A DNA stretch of 64,000 bases from Tautonia marina. Its GTDB lineage: Bacteria; Planctomycetota; Planctomycetia; Isosphaerales; Isosphaeraceae. The position numbers and the translations under genes were made by a program. Below the pieces are notes generated by a model. The model did no database searches, was not told where the DNA came from, and worked only from the letters and a program-made list of their open reading frames with translations. The stretch lies in contig NZ_WEZF01000012.1 of NCBI RefSeq assembly GCF_009177065.1, positions 1 through 64,000 on the forward strand. Direction: 5' to 3'. This document shows, piece by piece, positions 52,372-61,193 of this stretch (the stretch's first letter is position 1; each line of letters begins with the position of its first letter).

Positions 52372-53232
52372 TCAGAACTTCCCCCATCTGCTTGCGAACC
52401 CTGCGCGTCCGACTCCGACTTGACCAGGCAGGAATCGTTCGGCAATCTCAGCCATGCGATCCCGATAGGCCAGCTTCACCGACAGGGGTTGGACCTTTGC
52501 CATCGCTGCGGGCAAGGGTGTTTGTCGGGTGCGAGCCCCCTGCTCTGTCCCATCTCCTCCAATGAAATGGTCGAGAACCACCGCGTTGGCCACTTCGGCG
52601 ATCCGTTCAAAAAACTGTTCGGGTTCACGGATCGGTAATAAGGGAGCGACCGTGATCACGACATTCAGGCCCGATCGCTTCAATAGTGATGCGGCTTCAA
52701 AACGTCGATCGATCGAGCTACCATGCCCCGGAAGACCGGGGAGGCGGTCGAGGTCGCTTTCAATCGAAAGATGGACCCGCAGCACGCACCGCTCTGACAG
52801 TCGCGACAGTGCCGACACGGACTGCTGCACGAGGTGGGAATGAGTCTGGATAATGAGGAGGTCCGGTGGCTCCAATTCCATTGCGGCCAGGACCGAACCG
52901 GTGATTCCCCAATGAGCCTCCTGAGGAGGAAACGGCTCGGTCGCGCTGGAGAGAAAAATCCCGAAGCGATTGTGTTCGCGCCTCGCCCAACGACGTTCAC
53001 GATCGACCATACTCAAGTACCGCTCGGCCGCGTTGGTCCGAACTTCGAGAAATGATCCCCAACGCCTTCCCTTGTGCAAATGACGGGCATGTTGCACGTA
53101 GCATCCGACGCCACACAGGGTGGCACCGAAAGCACAGCCTCGGTAGGGCTGAAGAGAGTGTGACGCAATCCCTTCCAGGTACCCGGAGGTTCGTGTCAGG
53201 ATGGATTGGACTCGAATCGGTTCGACGATCAT
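52372..53232 (-). CDS. Radical SAM protein of the SPL-like group with unusual cysteine spacing
   Basis: 286 residues. The N-terminal SLQPYRGC and SFLEVRTNAAE match the spore-photoproduct-lyase-like branch of radical SAM enzymes (NPYRGC...KTN). The [4Fe-4S] cysteines are spaced C33-x6-C40-x3-C44 instead of C-x3-C-x2-C; Tyr45 follows the last one as the aromatic usually does. Downstream SSATEPFPPQE, a DLLIIQTHS strand and LRVHLSIESD fit the barrel. The ATG is at 53230-53232. The substrate is unknown. Whether the altered spacing still binds the cluster is uncertain, but the surrounding conservation suggests a functional subgroup. Confidence 0.8.
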   Translation of the reverse strand: MIVEPIRVQSILTRTSGYLEGIASHSLQPYRGCAFGATLCGVGCYVQHARHLHKGRRWGSFLEVRTNAAERYLSMVDRERRWARREHNRFGIFLSSATEPFPPQEAHWGITGSVLAAMELEPPDLLIIQTHSHLVQQSVSALSRLSERCVLRVHLSIESDLDRLPGLPGHGSSIDRRFEAASLLKRSGLNVVITVAPLLPIREPEQFFERIAEVANAVVLDHFIGGDGTEQGARTRQTPLPAAMAKVQPLSVKLAYRDRMAEIAERFLPGQVGVGRAGFASRWGKF

Positions 53233-53376
53233 TGGAGCTCTTGGGGTAATGGTTCGGGTCTGGGTTCCGAATCGGGGGAGACTCCTTCCCTGCGGCCAGC
53301 GGTTGCGTGATTGAGTATACTGAACGCGATCATGAACTCTGGCGCATCTTCACGGTTCTGACTGAAGGTCAACCGC

Positions 53377-54378
53377 GTGACACTCGATCAGATCACCATC
53401 CTCGGGGCCGGTGGGATGGGGACCGCAATGGGGGTCCTTCTGGATCGTTCCGGACACCGGGTTCGGCTTTGGGCTCGTCGGCCGGAATTTGTTGAAGAAC
53501 TCCAAGCGGTCGGGCAGAACGAACGCTACCTTCCCGGAATTCCCATTCCCCACTCGATCCTTCTGACAAGCGACATCGTAGAGGCCATCGACGGAACGGA
53601 CCTCCTGATCGCGGCGATCCCCTCTGCCTATCTTCGAGGCTCACTTCGATTGGCGGCCTCCGTGGTGCCCCCTGGATTGCCGGTCGTCAGTGTCATCAAG
53701 GGGATTGAGCAGCAGACCTTTGCAAGACCGAGCCAGGTCATCCGAGAGGAACTGGGAGAACGGCCCATTTCGGTTCTGAGCGGTCCGAGTCACGCGGAAG
53801 AAATTGCCAGAGGATTACCAACATCAGTGGTTGTTGCGGGCACCGATGGCCCCTTGAATCGTCTTGTCCGAGATACGTTCAACACCGATCGGTTTCGGGT
53901 CTACAGTAATTCTGATGCCATTGGAGTCGAGCTAGGCGGTGCACTAAAGAATGTGATTGGTGTCGCAGCAGGCATTTGCGATGGACTCGGATTTGGAGAT
54001 AATGCCAAAGCAGGGCTGCTCACCCGGGGTCTGGCCGAAATGACTCGCTTCGGTTCGGCCATGGGAGCTCGGCCCGCGACCTTCCTTGGACTTGCAGGGG
54101 TCGGCGACCTGATCACCACTTGCTACAGTCCATTCGGTCGCAACCGAGCCTTTGGAGAACGGATTGGGAGAGGAGAATCCTTCGCCGCAATACTGGCTTC
54201 AAGCCCCAAGGTTGCCGAGGGAGTGCCGACCTGCCAAGGCGTCTCCGAGCTGGCCCATCAGCGCAACATCGAAATGCCGATTACCACGGCACTTCGACAG
54301 GTTCTCTTCGATGGCAAATCACCGAGTGAAGCCGTCTCCGACCTCATGGATCGAGAAACCAAGGACGAGTGGCCGTGA
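53377..54378 (+). CDS. gpsA: NAD(P)-dependent glycerol-3-phosphate dehydrogenase
   Basis: GpsA reduces dihydroxyacetone phosphate to sn-glycerol-3-phosphate for phospholipid synthesis. The 333 residues have the nucleotide-binding ILGAGGMGTAMG, SVIKGIEQ, SGPSHAEEIARG, the catalytic-Lys segment LGGALKNVIGVAAGICDG and LAGVGDLITTCYSPFGRNR. The start is GTG 53377 with GAAGGT eight bases upstream. The next gene begins within its stop codon (GTGA), and the one after overlaps in turn, so gpsA, DUF1802 and rhomboid form a translationally coupled operon. Confidence 0.95.
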   Translation: MTLDQITILGAGGMGTAMGVLLDRSGHRVRLWARRPEFVEELQAVGQNERYLPGIPIPHSILLTSDIVEAIDGTDLLIAAIPSAYLRGSLRLAASVVPPGLPVVSVIKGIEQQTFARPSQVIREELGERPISVLSGPSHAEEIARGLPTSVVVAGTDGPLNRLVRDTFNTDRFRVYSNSDAIGVELGGALKNVIGVAAGICDGLGFGDNAKAGLLTRGLAEMTRFGSAMGARPATFLGLAGVGDLITTCYSPFGRNRAFGERIGRGESFAAILASSPKVAEGVPTCQGVSELAHQRNIEMPITTALRQVLFDGKSPSEAVSDLMDRETKDEWP

Positions 54379-54962
54379 TCCCTGAGTCAACTCCTCCACA
54401 TACGTGTGCCATCGCGTTCAAGGAATGGGCGGGAGTGTGTGACGCTCTGGCCGATGGTCGTCAATCGTTGATCCTCCGCAAAGGGGGCATCGCTGAGGAC
54501 GCAGGGGAGTTTCGTCCTGAGCACCCCTCGTTCTGGCTGTACCCGACGCACCTGCATGAAGCGCAGCAGGGACTCCGAGACACGCGTGCCCCAGCAGCAA
54601 AACCACTTCCGTCAGGCATGCTCGAACTGCCTGCCTTGGCCCTGGTCGAGTGCATGACCTGGGTGGATCACCCCGACATGTTAGATGCGATCAGTGATCT
54701 TCACGTCTGGACCTCCGAAACAGTCTTGAAGCGATTCGAGTATCGAAGGCCAGGGCTCTGGGTACTGGGGGTGCGAGTCCTTCGGGCCGATCCGCCCCCT
54801 CGAATCGTCATGACCCAGGAGCAAAGCGGCTGCAAGAGTTGGGTTCCGCTGGATGAACCCGTGGGGACGCACAAACTGATTCCGACTCTCGACGACACAA
54901 CACTGAACCAACGCATGGCGAGAATCCGGGCTTTGCAAGAGTCTGATGGGGGAGCGTTTTGA
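54375..54962 (+). CDS. DUF1802 family protein
   Basis: About 195 residues. The opening AIAFKEWAGVCDALADGRQSLILRKGGI (read in parts) and the FRPEHPSFWLYPTHLHE block are the landmarks of DUF1802, a family of unknown function found mainly in cyanobacteria and planctomycetes. A repeat-like W-V-D and WVLGVRVLR region follows. The GTG at 54375 overlaps the gpsA stop (GTGA) and its own stop overlaps the rhomboid ATG (TGATG), pointing to tight coupling. A GTG six bases upstream is an alternative start. Function is not known; context suggests a membrane or lipid link. Confidence 0.82.
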   Translation: MIPESTPPHTCAIAFKEWAGVCDALADGRQSLILRKGGIAEDAGEFRPEHPSFWLYPTHLHEAQQGLRDTRAPAAKPLPSGMLELPALALVECMTWVDHPDMLDAISDLHVWTSETVLKRFEYRRPGLWVLGVRVLRADPPPRIVMTQEQSGCKSWVPLDEPVGTHKLIPTLDDTTLNQRMARIRALQESDGGAF

Positions 54963-56281
54963 TGGGCGCTCCGGCAGACCCAGAATGTGAACGTCCCACT
55001 CTGCTGAGCGCTCCCGTCACGACTCTCATCGCACTGACCTGGATTCTGATCTTTGTGCTGCTCGGATTCGCTCGGGACGAGCCGATTTTTCCCAAATCGC
55101 TCATCTATGGAGGTTTCATTTCCTCACAGATCAGCCACGGTTTCGGTGACATCACACCGCAAGGGCTGTACGGTGGTCAAGTTTGGCGCACCCTCACTGC
55201 GACATTTATTCACTTCAACCTCTTACACCTGACACTCAATCTGATCGCATTCGTGCAACTAGGACGAGTGGTGGAGTCGTGGTACGGATCGTCGCAATTT
55301 CTGGCCATCTACGTCGTGCTCGGCTCGGGTGCAAATCTGATCGCAAACCTGTTACGGCCGTGGACCAGTGGGGGGTCGGCCCTGGTCTTGCACAGTGGCG
55401 GTGGATCGACCGTTGTGCTGGGTCTGATCGGGCTGGTTGCGGTGGTGGGTTGGAGGAATCCCACGGAATTTCCGCGGCGGGCACCCATCTGGATGGCTGC
55501 AATCTTGCTTGCCAATGCGCTCCTTGGATTCATCCTCCCGAACATCGACAACCTTGGCCATGCGGCGGGAGCGATCGTTGGTGGACTCGTCGGGCTTCTC
55601 GACCGCAGGATGTTGCTCTGGCGGAAGTCTCGAACGACTCGGGTTGCTGGGCTCGTCGGACTCACAATCCTGGTCAGCTCAGCCGCTGTGCAAATCCAGC
55701 ATCGACAGGTCGAGCAAGCGACCTCCGATCGCATTGCCTACTGGGGACGAATGGTTGAAGTTCTCTGGAGGCTTGATCAGGAGTATCGAGCTCTCGCGGT
55801 TCGGGGTCTGAACCCGGTCTTCGTCGTGGTTCCCAAACAACCGAACATCGCAAGACGCCCTCCTCTTATGATTCCCGGAGATCCAGCGGAGATCGAGAAT
55901 CGTCGTCTTGCGCTTCTCGCTTCACTCCGTCAGCTTGTCGGGAACCCGTCTGGATTCGATCAAGGATCGACCTCCGAGTCCTATCGCACGGTGCGGCAAC
56001 TCGCCGCTCGAGCCTTGTTCAAACCTCCCACTCGCGACGAGTTTCTCCTGTTTGAGCAAGCGCTCGCCACGCTGACTCGACCGGCGATCGACAACTGGAC
56101 TCAGGCGCAACACAACCTGAATCGCCAGACACGCCCCGATCCGCTGTTCGGCAAGCGCCTCCTCAATCGATTGGCCCGCCGAGGAGTACCGCGCCCGGTC
56201 GATGACGTGGGCGCCCCGCCTTCGCTTTCAGCGCGGCCACGAACTCCCGCATCGATCGAATCGGAACCGGAAACTCCGTGA
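54962..56281 (+). CDS. Rhomboid-family intramembrane serine protease
   Basis: About 439 residues. Six or so hydrophobic segments carry the rhomboid marks: WRTLTATFIHFNLLHLTLN with the HxxxxHxxxN pattern, the nucleophile Ser149 in HSGGGST, and His200 in NIDNLGHAAGAIVGG. The active-site GxSG is changed to GGST, so the loop is slightly atypical. After a seventh helix (VAGLVGLTILVSSAAVQI) there is a long soluble C-terminal extension of about 200 residues, rich in arginine, that most rhomboids lack. The ATG overlaps the DUF1802 stop. Its last 119 bp overlap the convergent PHP gene. Confidence 0.85.
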   Translation: MGAPADPECERPTLLSAPVTTLIALTWILIFVLLGFARDEPIFPKSLIYGGFISSQISHGFGDITPQGLYGGQVWRTLTATFIHFNLLHLTLNLIAFVQLGRVVESWYGSSQFLAIYVVLGSGANLIANLLRPWTSGGSALVLHSGGGSTVVLGLIGLVAVVGWRNPTEFPRRAPIWMAAILLANALLGFILPNIDNLGHAAGAIVGGLVGLLDRRMLLWRKSRTTRVAGLVGLTILVSSAAVQIQHRQVEQATSDRIAYWGRMVEVLWRLDQEYRALAVRGLNPVFVVVPKQPNIARRPPLMIPGDPAEIENRRLALLASLRQLVGNPSGFDQGSTSESYRTVRQLAARALFKPPTRDEFLLFEQALATLTRPAIDNWTQAQHNLNRQTRPDPLFGKRLLNRLARRGVPRPVDDVGAPPSLSARPRTPASIESEPETP

Positions 56282-56804
56282 AGTAACAGCCGACGGTCAT
56301 TGTGTCGTGCGCATCACTCGATCCTGTTGCTCCCAGGTTCGGATAACGAGCGAGCATGGCCTCGATCTGAACTCGCATCTCCGGGAAAACGTTATTACTG
56401 ACCAGTTCCAGCCCGTCGAAAACCGGGCCGTGTTCGGCAACGATGGCGTCGAAATCCTGGTCCCATCGAAACGGATGGGCCGCGACGATCGCCGCCCCCT
56501 GGGCTCTGACAATCTTCAAAAGCTCTGCCAACTCGACCCCAGGAGGGCAGTCATCCAGGTCGGTCAACCCATAGACCAGGAAGTGCCCCTCGCGGGCAGA
56601 AACCTCCACGCCTGAGAGAACCGTTATGTCATCGAACTTTGCTGAGAGTTCCGAGAGCTCCTCGGAATCCCAGAGAGCGTCGTGTTCGGTGATCACGACC
56701 CCATTCAGACCGACAATTCTGGCCTGCTCAATCAGTTCCTCCGGCTCCATATAACTGTCGGGAGAGTGCCGGGTCGTATGCAGATGATGATCGATCTTGA
56801 ACAT
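56163..56804 (-). CDS. PHP-domain phosphoesterase
   Basis: About 213 residues. PHP domains hold two or three metals for phosphoester hydrolysis. Motifs I-IV are visible: KIDHHLHTTRHSPD, VITEHDA, SGVEVSAREGHFLVYGL, AAHPFRWD and SSDAHD. The ATG at 56802-56804 starts the domain directly, with GGA upstream; longer starts add a non-family leader. The gene's 3' end overlaps the end of the rhomboid gene on the other strand by 119 bp, and both frames continue plausibly through it. The substrate is unknown; related stand-alone PHP proteins act on nucleotides or histidinol phosphate. Confidence 0.88.
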   Translation of the reverse strand: MFKIDHHLHTTRHSPDSYMEPEELIEQARIVGLNGVVITEHDALWDSEELSELSAKFDDITVLSGVEVSAREGHFLVYGLTDLDDCPPGVELAELLKIVRAQGAAIVAAHPFRWDQDFDAIVAEHGPVFDGLELVSNNVFPEMRVQIEAMLARYPNLGATGSSDAHDTMTVGCYFTEFPVPIRSMREFVAALKAKAGRPRHRPGAVLLGGPID

Positions 56805-57007
56805 GAGATTCCAACGGGTTGAGATGAGCGCAACGAGAGACGATTTCTGAATCAGAAACGGCAGTTGAACCACATCAATGTTCGAATGAGGGTTCATCTT
56901 CGCGAGAGTTCAGTGTCCACTCTCATGAGGCTGGCGACTTCCAGAATCACGCTTCGATCACTCCGAACGATGCCGAGGGTTCCGAGGATCGAGGAACTGC
57001 CACCAGA

Positions 57008-57736
57008 TCATCGGACAGCCGATTGTAAGGTCGTCGCCAAGGGTCGATCCGTGACAAAGGAGACACCCTGCTCGTCGATGCGGACGTAACTGGAACCACC
57101 GATCCAGTCTCCGAGCACGATCATTCGGCCCCCTCCAATCATTTCATCGAAAACATCGTGAACGTGGCCGAGGAGGACAAGATCCGAATGTCCGTCACTC
57201 ATCTTTGAACTGGCATGATCACGGTAGATGATTAGATGGCGATGATGCGTTTCTGCAAGTGATTGGGAATTCGAACGTTCGAGCCGATCGGCCAGTCTCC
57301 AGGCGATCGGACCCGGGAGCGCTTCAAATGCGGCGAGGAAAGTGCGACTCTCCATCATCGCTTTCCAGGGCTTGCGAGCACCGAGACGATGTCCATGAAC
57401 CGCGGAGACTCTCACGTCATGGCTGATACCTTCCCAGGCACCATCCACACACTCGGCACCAAGATTCAATTCGTAAAAGGAAGTGAGCCAGGCATCGTGG
57501 TTTCCCGGTAAGATCAAGAGTCTTCCGCCCTGGTCACGAAAATCGGCCAGGGCGTGAAGACCGGGACAACTCAGGGGCTCTTTATTCCGCTGTCGGCTCG
57601 AGAACCAAAAGTCACACAGATCGCCGACGACAGTCAAGGTGTCGCTCGGGCACAATGACTGGACAAAACTCGCAAATCGGTTCGACCGCTCGGAATGGTC
57701 GAGCCTAAGATGCACATCGCTGACGAAGTAATCGGC
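57008..57736 (-). CDS. LpxH-like metallophosphoesterase (UDP-2,3-diacylglucosamine hydrolase family)
   Basis: LpxH removes UMP in lipid A synthesis; this protein is of that calcineurin-like family. Metal motifs are SDVHLR, GDLCDFW, GNHD, and the paired histidines of VHGHRLGARK and LLGHVHD. From the GTG at 57734-57736 the product is about 242 residues and starts right at the first motif, as LpxH does. AGAGGA lies about 12 bases upstream. A longer frame to 57892 would overlap the MBL gene by 119 bp. Planctomycetes make lipid A genes, so the role is reasonable but not proven; other members hydrolyse related nucleotide lipids. Confidence 0.83.
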   Translation of the reverse strand, partial: ADYFVSDVHLRLDHSERSNRFASFVQSLCPSDTLTVVGDLCDFWFSSRQRNKEPLSCPGLHALADFRDQGGRLLILPGNHDAWLTSFYELNLGAECVDGAWEGISHDVRVSAVHGHRLGARKPWKAMMESRTFLAAFEALPGPIAWRLADRLERSNSQSLAETHHRHLIIYRDHASSKMSDGHSDLVLLGHVHDVFDEMIGGGRMIVLGDWIGGSSYVRIDEQGVSFVTDRPLATTLQSAVR

Positions 57737-57773
57737 CACGGGATCGATCGGTCCTCTCGGACGTGAGATAATG

Positions 57774-58649
57774 TTAAGATTCCCACGGGAACCCAACGGT
57801 CGATGCCACCCTCGGTCTTCGAGCGGGTTTAACCCAGAGTTTTCCAAGCGGACTTGTTTGGCTCGCCGTGTGAATTCTGGCGCGTCGGTCACGTGTTCGA
57901 AGGGCTTCGCGAGCGACCTTCACTGCCAGCTCCGGACGATTGCAATGTTCGCTCAAATGAAGCATGACGACCTGATTGACCGCTCCTGGTCCGGATCGGT
58001 CGAGGATCGCCAGGAGTAATTCAGCGGCCTGATCGTTGGAAAGATGTCCTCGATCCCCTAAATTGCGCCAGATCAATGCAGGAGACCGACCCGACTGGCG
58101 TTCCATTTCCACATCGTGGTTGAACTCGATACCTAGCAGATCGACATCTGCAAGCGCATCAACAACACGATGGTCCCAGCATCCCGTATCGGTCAGATAA
58201 CCCAGAGTCGATGGGCGGCCTCTCCGTCCGACTCTACCCTCGAAGCGAAATCCGAAGGTCGGCCCGCTGTGCTGAAGCGTGAACGATTCGACCCAAAGTC
58301 CAGGTGCGACAAGGAGCGGACGATCATCAAAAAATCGAAGTAACCCAAGTTTCGCCAGTTCTCGAAAACCAGCACGATGGCCGGCTTCCTCCCAATGCCC
58401 CGGATGGCAATAGACTGGGATCCGAAACCGAGCCATTCCGCGAAGCGTTGCGTCGTGGGCGTGGTCACCATGAGTGTGAGTAATGATGGCACCACAGATC
58501 CGATCCCAAGCGGTTCCGATGGATTCAAGACGATGAGCGAGGGCTCGGGGTCCAAGCCCCACGTCAACCAGGAAGCAAGCACCGTCGAGTTGAAGCAGCG
58601 AAGCGTTGCCTTTCGAGCCGCTGGCGAGGACCGTAAACCCGAGTGCCAT
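57774..58649 (-). CDS. MBL-fold metallohydrolase (YycJ/WalJ-like)
   Basis: About 291 residues. The N-terminal VLASGSKGNASLLQ and VDVGLGPRAL are typical of the YycJ/WalJ branch of metallo-beta-lactamase-fold proteins, which includes a double-strand DNA exonuclease in Firmicutes. The zinc motif THTHGDH, then HSGPTFGFRF, LTDTGCW (metal Asp) and the late VMLHLSEHCNRPE all fit. The ATG at 58647-58649 has GGAG eight bases upstream. It diverges from upp, with 163 bp between. A role in DNA repair or cell-wall regulation is inference from the family. Confidence 0.87.
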   Translation of the reverse strand: MALGFTVLASGSKGNASLLQLDGACFLVDVGLGPRALAHRLESIGTAWDRICGAIITHTHGDHAHDATLRGMARFRIPVYCHPGHWEEAGHRAGFRELAKLGLLRFFDDRPLLVAPGLWVESFTLQHSGPTFGFRFEGRVGRRGRPSTLGYLTDTGCWDHRVVDALADVDLLGIEFNHDVEMERQSGRSPALIWRNLGDRGHLSNDQAAELLLAILDRSGPGAVNQVVMLHLSEHCNRPELAVKVAREALRTRDRRARIHTASQTSPLGKLWVKPARRPRVASTVGFPWES

Positions 58650-58812
58650 CGGCGAACTCCGTATCCTCCCTGACTTCTCCCCCACGCAATCCGGCCCGGT
58701 TCCGAGTGTCCCGTTGCCTTCGGGGCTCCCTCATTGTATCAGTGAGACGAGACCTGTCCACCCGGCCAGGGGGGATGCGCATGGCCCGGGACTCCCGGGA
58801 AAGGAGTGCTTT

Positions 58813-59439
58813 GTGGGGTTCGTCTTTGAGTCGAAACATCCGTTGGTCCAGGAGAAGATCGCCGCGCTCCGTTCTGTCGAGACGTCCCCGCCGAATTTCC
58901 GGGCACTCGTCCGGCTGCTGGGAACCCTGCTCGGAGTGGAAGCAACCGCAAACCTTCCAACACGATCGCGGAGGGTGCGTACTCCCCTGGGAGACACCAG
59001 CGGACTGGAAGTTGATGGCCCCATTGCGATCGTCCCGATCCTTCGAGCCGGCCTGGGGATGGCGGAAGGGCTGCTCGACCTGATACCAGAAGCCCTGGTC
59101 TGGCATATTGGTCTCTATCGTGACGAACACACGCTTCAGCCCACGGAATACTACAACAGGGTTCCCGATTGCGGTGAGGCTCGGGTTGCTCTGGTCGCCG
59201 ACCCGATGCTTGCGACTGGAGGATCCGCGGTTCGGGCCTGTGAACTCCTCAGAGCGTCGGGCATCACGGACATTCGATACCTCTGCCTGATCGCAGCCCC
59301 AGAAGGAATCGAGCGCCTCAGCTCCGCAATGCCCGAAGTCCCGATTTTTGCAGGAGCGGTTGACGAGCGACTCACCGAAATCGGATTCATCTATCCGGGA
59401 CTTGGTGACGCGGGCGACCGTCAATTTGCAACCGGATAG
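58813..59439 (+). CDS. upp: Uracil phosphoribosyltransferase
   Basis: Upp converts uracil and PRPP to UMP. From the GTG at 58813 (AAGGAG seven bases upstream) the protein has 208 residues, exactly the family length. A longer open frame to 58606 adds a non-family leader that overlaps the divergent MBL gene. Markers are HPLVQEKIAALR at the start, VPILRAGLGMAEGLLD, IGLYRDEHTLQP, the PRPP loop VADPMLATGGSA and GAVDERLTEIGFIYPGLGDAGDR at the end. It opens the pyrimidine salvage group at the right end of the window. Confidence 0.95.
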   Translation: MGFVFESKHPLVQEKIAALRSVETSPPNFRALVRLLGTLLGVEATANLPTRSRRVRTPLGDTSGLEVDGPIAIVPILRAGLGMAEGLLDLIPEALVWHIGLYRDEHTLQPTEYYNRVPDCGEARVALVADPMLATGGSAVRACELLRASGITDIRYLCLIAAPEGIERLSSAMPEVPIFAGAVDERLTEIGFIYPGLGDAGDRQFATG

Positions 59440-59460
59440 CGCAGTAATCGCTTGACCGGA

Positions 59461-59730
59461 TCATCCCTGCCGGAATCGGGGAAAGGCGGCTGGACGAGTC
59501 AATGACCCTCCAATCAATTTGTCGCGCCGCACCCATCCGAGAAGCACGAGAATTGGTCCAGAGACACCTTCTGGCGCCCGGAAAGGGCATTGCATCTGCA
59601 TCGCAATCTCTCGGGTGGAGTCACTGGTGACGACTGCGAGATCGGGGGAAGTGCTGTGTTGCCAGAGATCGACACCGTGTGCCATCGTATCCGAACCCCA
59701 GGAATCAAGCTCATGGCCTTCGGGAAACAC
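59461..59730 (-). CDS. Possible small antisense-oriented protein (doubtful)
   Basis: An 89-codon frame fills the 296-bp gap between upp and the phosphorylase gene on the opposite strand. It includes a compact DLAVVTSDSTREIAMQMQ and a GPILVLLGWVRRDK segment that could be a short fold. No family is recognised and no ribosome site is seen. It might equally be a spurious frame over a promoter region. Confidence 0.2.
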   Translation of the reverse strand: MFPEGHELDSWGSDTMAHGVDLWQHSTSPDLAVVTSDSTREIAMQMQCPFRAPEGVSGPILVLLGWVRRDKLIGGSLTRPAAFPRFRQG

Positions 59731-59735
59731 CTTCC

Positions 59736-61070
59736 ATGACTCCCCGAGCCGTCGATCTCATCCGACGTAAGCGTGACGGAGGCACCCTTCATCCTTCCGA
59801 AATTCAATGGTTGGTCGAGGGGCTTGGTTCGGGAGAAGTCCCGGACTATCAGTGGACAGCGCTGCTCATGGCGATCCTCTGGCGAGGGATGACCCCGGAG
59901 GAAACCGAAGCGCTGACCGGCAGCATGATGAATTCGGGGACCATCGTCGATCTCTCGATCATCCCCGGTCGAAAAATCGACAAGCACAGCACGGGGGGGG
60001 TGGGAGACAAGACCTCACTTGTCCTGGCCCCAATCGTCGCGGCTTGTGGTGTACCGGTCCCGATGGTTTCGGGGCGCGGTCTTGGTCACACCGGTGGCAC
60101 CCTGGATAAGTTGGAAGCGATTCCCGGATTCCGAATCGATCTGGATCTTGAAGGTTACCGACGTGTCCTGAACGAGTGTGGCCTCGTCCTCATCGGGCAG
60201 ACCAAGGAAATCGCCCCGGCCGACAAACGCCTGTATGCCCTTCGCGATGCGACTGCAACCGTCGAATCGATTCCATTGATCACGGCGTCAATCCTGTCCA
60301 AAAAACTGGCCGAAGGGATTGACGGACTCGTGCTCGACGTCAAAACCGGCGACGGCGCGTTCATGCAGCGTTTTGAGGACGCGAAAGCCCTGGCCGAATC
60401 CATGTGCCGAATCGGTCGAGGTCTCGGGAAGGACATGGTCGCATTGATCACACGGATGGACCAACCGCTTGGCAAGGCCGTCGGCAACGCGGTTGAAGTT
60501 GCCGAGTGTGTCCGATGCTTGCGAGGCGAAGGCCCCTCAGATCTCCGCGACCTTTCGATTGCGCTGGCGTCCGAGATGCTGGTGCTGGGAAGGGCCGCTC
60601 GAACTCTTGAGGAAGCGAAGGCCATGTGCTTCCGAGTGATCCACGATGGCTCAGCCCTTGAACGCTTCCGACGGGTGGTTGAGGCTCAGGAGGGCGATCC
60701 GAGCGTCATCGATGATTTGACGCGATTGCCGTTGCCGAAAGTGCTTCGGGAGGTTCCTTCCCCTCGGAAGGGATTCGTGACGGCAGTTCATGCCCGCCCA
60801 ATCGGACACGCAGCCATGCTCCTCGGTGCCGGTCGAGCAAGGGCAGAGGACCACGTTGATCACGCCGTGGGAGTGTTGCTCAACAAAAAATGTGGGGACC
60901 GTGTTCAGCAGGGGGAAGCACTTTGCACGATCCTTGCCAATTCGGAAGACGCTGCATTGGAAGAGGCCAGCAAGCTCATTGCCGGAGCGTTCGAGGTCGG
61001 GGAATCGGCGGTCGAGGTACCGGACCTGATCGTCGATCGGCTCGAACATTCGTTTCAGCTCTTTGGTTGA
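59736..61070 (+). CDS. deoA: Thymidine/pyrimidine-nucleoside phosphorylase
   Basis: The enzyme splits pyrimidine (deoxy)nucleosides with phosphate into base and pentose-1-phosphate. The 444 residues contain KHSTGGVGDK (phosphate site), the family signature SGRGLGHTGGTLDKLEAIPG, KEIAPADKRLYALRDATATV with catalytic Arg/Lys, DVKTGDGAFM and a C-terminal lipoyl-like domain. Length fits both thymidine phosphorylase (deoA) and the broader Pdp enzyme; sequence by eye cannot separate them, so the symbol is a best guess. The ATG at 59736 is preferred to one 19 codons upstream. With upp and the transporter it feeds pyrimidine salvage. Confidence 0.92.
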   Translation: MTPRAVDLIRRKRDGGTLHPSEIQWLVEGLGSGEVPDYQWTALLMAILWRGMTPEETEALTGSMMNSGTIVDLSIIPGRKIDKHSTGGVGDKTSLVLAPIVAACGVPVPMVSGRGLGHTGGTLDKLEAIPGFRIDLDLEGYRRVLNECGLVLIGQTKEIAPADKRLYALRDATATVESIPLITASILSKKLAEGIDGLVLDVKTGDGAFMQRFEDAKALAESMCRIGRGLGKDMVALITRMDQPLGKAVGNAVEVAECVRCLRGEGPSDLRDLSIALASEMLVLGRAARTLEEAKAMCFRVIHDGSALERFRRVVEAQEGDPSVIDDLTRLPLPKVLREVPSPRKGFVTAVHARPIGHAAMLLGAGRARAEDHVDHAVGVLLNKKCGDRVQQGEALCTILANSEDAALEEASKLIAGAFEVGESAVEVPDLIVDRLEHSFQLFG

Positions 61071-61193
61071 TCTCCAGCCAACCTGTACCGGTCGGGCGTG
61101 GGGAGGGAACCGATTGTCGAGTAGATTGCTTGTGAGTGATTCCGAGCCGATCGCGCCTTGGATCTCTGAGTTCTCCCAACGGAGTGTCTTGCA

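Noticed and set aside
57737-57892. Longer LpxH-like frame starting at 57892
   Set aside because: It would overlap the MBL gene by 119 bp and adds a basic leader before the first metal motif; the GTG at 57736 fits the family.
58606-58812. Longer upp reading frame starting at 58606
   Set aside because: The extra 69 residues do not match the family and overlap the divergent MBL gene; the GTG at 58813 has a strong ribosome site and gives the standard 208-residue enzyme.
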